Source: Prorocentrum cordatum
Lineage: Eukaryota > Sar > Dinophyceae > Prorocentrales > Prorocentraceae
Direction of reading: 5' to 3'
DNA length: 64,000 nucleotides
Assembly: GCA_963575745.1 (NCBI GenBank)
Contig: CAUYUJ010000681.1
Coordinates: forward strand, 392,084 to 456,083
Part shown: in pieces, positions 61,900 through 64,000 of the stretch
Numbering within the stretch: the first letter of the stretch is position 1
Layout: every line of letters begins with the position of its first letter
Notes under the pieces: model-generated
What the model was told of the DNA's origin: nothing
What the model saw: the letters and a program-made list of their open reading frames with translations, nothing else
Databases searched by the model: none
Translations under genes and position numbers: made by a program

Positions 61900-64000
61900 C
61901 GGCTTCCTGCGCCAGCTTTAACAGGAGGTTTGGCGACTCAATCCCCAACTTCGTCGGACCCTCGGTTGACCAACTTACTCGGAGCCCAGATCGGGGATAC
62001 ACGATGAGGGGGAGTCCATACTCGATACGAGTGCGTCCGGATAGCTCCCTGAGGGTGTATCCCGAGTTCCTTTTCGTCCCTGACCGACCAGTTTCTTGCG
62101 GGGGGGACTCGGGGAATGGGGGCGAGAAATCGCCTGCGAAGCTTGGGCTCCGTCCTACCCGGAACGCCAAACGATATCCTCGAGGCGTGTTAAAACACGA
62201 CGTCTGGATCTGGGGGAGCGCTGGCTTTCTGGAACGAAGCCCGCGGCCAGGACGCTGGAGCACTGTAACAAGGGGGACCGCAGCTGATGGGCGAATCTGG
62301 GAGCGAAACTAGGGCAAGAATGGCATCATGCTGCGATTGACTCAAGAGACGTTCCAGGATTTCCAGCGCATCTAGCGGCCCTCGTCTCCAGAGCTTGCGC
62401 GCGACAAGAGGAGAACCTGGACATCTTGTAACGTAGCGTATCAGGACCAACAGCTCCTGCTGCTCTGGCAGAAGTGGCCCTGCCCAGAAGGAAGTCTCGA
62501 GATGACACTGTCTAACCCATGGAATCGGGGACCCACCTCCCTTCAAAGCTATGTGAAACACCCTTGGGAAACTCTGTTTCGGTGCGCACCCTCGCGTGGA
62601 GCACGTCCTGCAACGGCGCCACGCAGAGCGCGCAGTCATCGTTGGCTGCGCGCACGCTTGAAACATTCGACTATCTCCGCGCCGTTCACTCACCGATTAC
62701 GTCCTGGCCTCACTCCCCAGTTGAGCTCACTGCCAACGTCACCGTGCGCCCTGCCGCGATGACGAGGGTTCCCGACCCCACGACGGCGGTTCAGCTGAAG
62801 ACAGCCTTTCCCAAATAAGGAAATCAACAGCCATATGTATATATATATATATAGGTACACATGTATCACAACCCAGCGTTCTATCAATATTCAAGATCCA
62901 TGAATAAACAACTGCTTCTTAACGCTTGCAGATGTGACTCCGAAAGTCGCAAGGTAAAACAAAACTATGCTTTTCAACGTGTATGTGTTCCCTCGCCGCG
63001 CCCTTTTTCATTGAAAAGGAACCTACCGACCCTCCGCCGCGAGGCCCCGGAAGAGCAATGAGCGCAGCGGCGGCCGTTCTATCCGACGCCCCACTTGCCC
63101 GAGCTACAGTGAGGCCCGTTCGCAGCACGACCGTGGCCTTGCGAACCAGCTCTCAAGACGCGGGCAGAGGAGAACACGAGGTGCGCCGCCTCCAGATGAA
63201 GAGGCGGCCCGAACATCAACGGGGCAGCGCAGTTCTGCATTCTTGAGGGCGGGGACGGGGCCTCGGATTCGACTGGTGACCGTCTGTGGGACGTGCCTAC
63301 GGCCTCGCCGGCCTGCTCAGGACTGCGGCTGATGACATTTGCAACCCCCAGCCGTGACGCCGGCACTGAGGCGAGTGTCTTCGGGCCCTGGCGTGGAGTG
63401 CTCCACACCCAGACTTCCAGCGTCGTGAAAACTCAGGATGGAGGAGCTTCGTCACTTTCGGCCTCTGGGGGCCCTCGCCTGGCCCTTGGGACCGAAGCTG
63501 GCCGCGAGGGCAGGGTCGGGGCTTCCAGGGAACCCATGTTGAAGAAACCAAAACATCGGATGTCTGCGGCGTCTGCAAACCCATGTAGAGTGCTTAATGC
63601 TGGCTGCTGTAGATGCTCTTGAAGGTACCCAGACCCCAATCTCACGGTTCTCTTGAGCGCTCTTCGGCGCTTGTGGGGTTCGTCGCGCGATGTCTTGCAG
63701 AGGCTTTAGGAGCGTGACTGGGTGGCACTTATGTTCCCAGATGACCTCCATGGGGCTCTCTTGGAGGTGTCTTGGGCCGCCGAGACCGCCAGTAAGCCGC
63801 CAACATGCCCGCAGAATAAAGACTCACAGGAGGACCCATGAGGCCGAAAAAGACTTCAAAGAGGCCAAGAGGCCTCCCAGTGGCTTCTGTCCACGACCAG
63901 ACACGGTGGCGGGATGCTAATCCATCGCGTTCTAAACTGGACTACCAGTCCAAATTGAAGCGGCCACAAATAACAATGGTATTTGTACCACGGTCGCCAG
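61900..64000. other. No recognised gene; two protein-like minus-strand segments
   Basis: Minus-strand segments 62515-62280 (PEQQELLVLIRYVTRCPG) and 62090-61870 (GYTLRELSGRTRIEYGLP) have ordinary protein composition and no repeats. They could be upstream exons of the eIF4G-like gene or relics of another gene, but I recognise no family. 62838-62858 is a small TA island. 62900-64000 shows nothing else I can support. Confidence 0.3.

Overview
The window looks like nuclear DNA of a dinoflagellate. A Prorocentrum-like species is a guess, because no rRNA, plastid or spliced-leader gene is present to name it. Four things point this way. (1) Genes are cut into short exons whose borders often use GC or GA donors, with the acceptor AG usually followed by G. 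(2) At least eight copies of a terminal-inverted-repeat, introner-like element sit mostly inside introns. (3) Degenerate LINEs and a reverse-transcriptase/methyltransferase retroelement are present. (4) Very large trinucleotide microsatellites and satellites are present. No bacterial operon, rRNA or CRISPR is visible, and most long open frames are translations of simple repeats.

Layout. 1-4.4 kb: TCC-rich DNA and small dispersed repeats. 4.4-6.95 kb (- strand): a multi-exon protein kinase, with introner-like elements in most introns and a PDZ-like candidate exon. 7-8.5 kb: a nested repeat, a hairpin and nothing else recognised. 8.7-11.3 kb (-): a decayed LINE. 11.3-16.4 kb: giant TCC/ATC microsatellites around a 13-14.2 kb dispersed repeat. 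16.4-18.7 kb: a 103-bp satellite between two copies of one short repeat. 18.8-21.2 kb (-): an RT plus methyltransferase-like retroelement remnant. 21.6-22.8 kb (-): an intronless Nudix hydrolase. 22.9-25.2 kb: an AGCTAA satellite, TCC repeats and short tandem units. 25.95-30.35 kb (-): a LINE with endonuclease, RT, zinc finger and C-terminal region, broken by few lesions.

31-34.6 kb: GA, GTC and other repeats. 34.8-38.2 kb (-): a complete five-exon SPFH/HIR-type gene whose inferred exons join in frame to about 320 codons. 38.4-46.3 kb: CCAAGA-type repeats, an exact 226-bp duplication, and the C-terminal exon of an SF1 (Pif1/RecD-like) helicase on the + strand with two compensating frameshifts. 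47.2-61.8 kb (-): four short exons of an eIF4G-like MIF4G domain, only 266 coding bases over 14.7 kb. Its introns hold a 90-bp satellite, GTT/GAT/GGA microsatellites, an inverted TTGCAAAAAAACC cluster and a large foldback at 61.38-61.74 kb. 61.9-64 kb: no recognised gene.

The four cellular genes recognised with most confidence (kinase, Nudix, HIR-type, eIF4G) and all three retroelements lie on the - strand. Only the helicase exon is on +. The genes do not form one pathway. The shared theme is how mobile and simple repeats have built, filled and in places broken the genes. All exon joins are read from conserved protein motifs and phase, not from transcripts.
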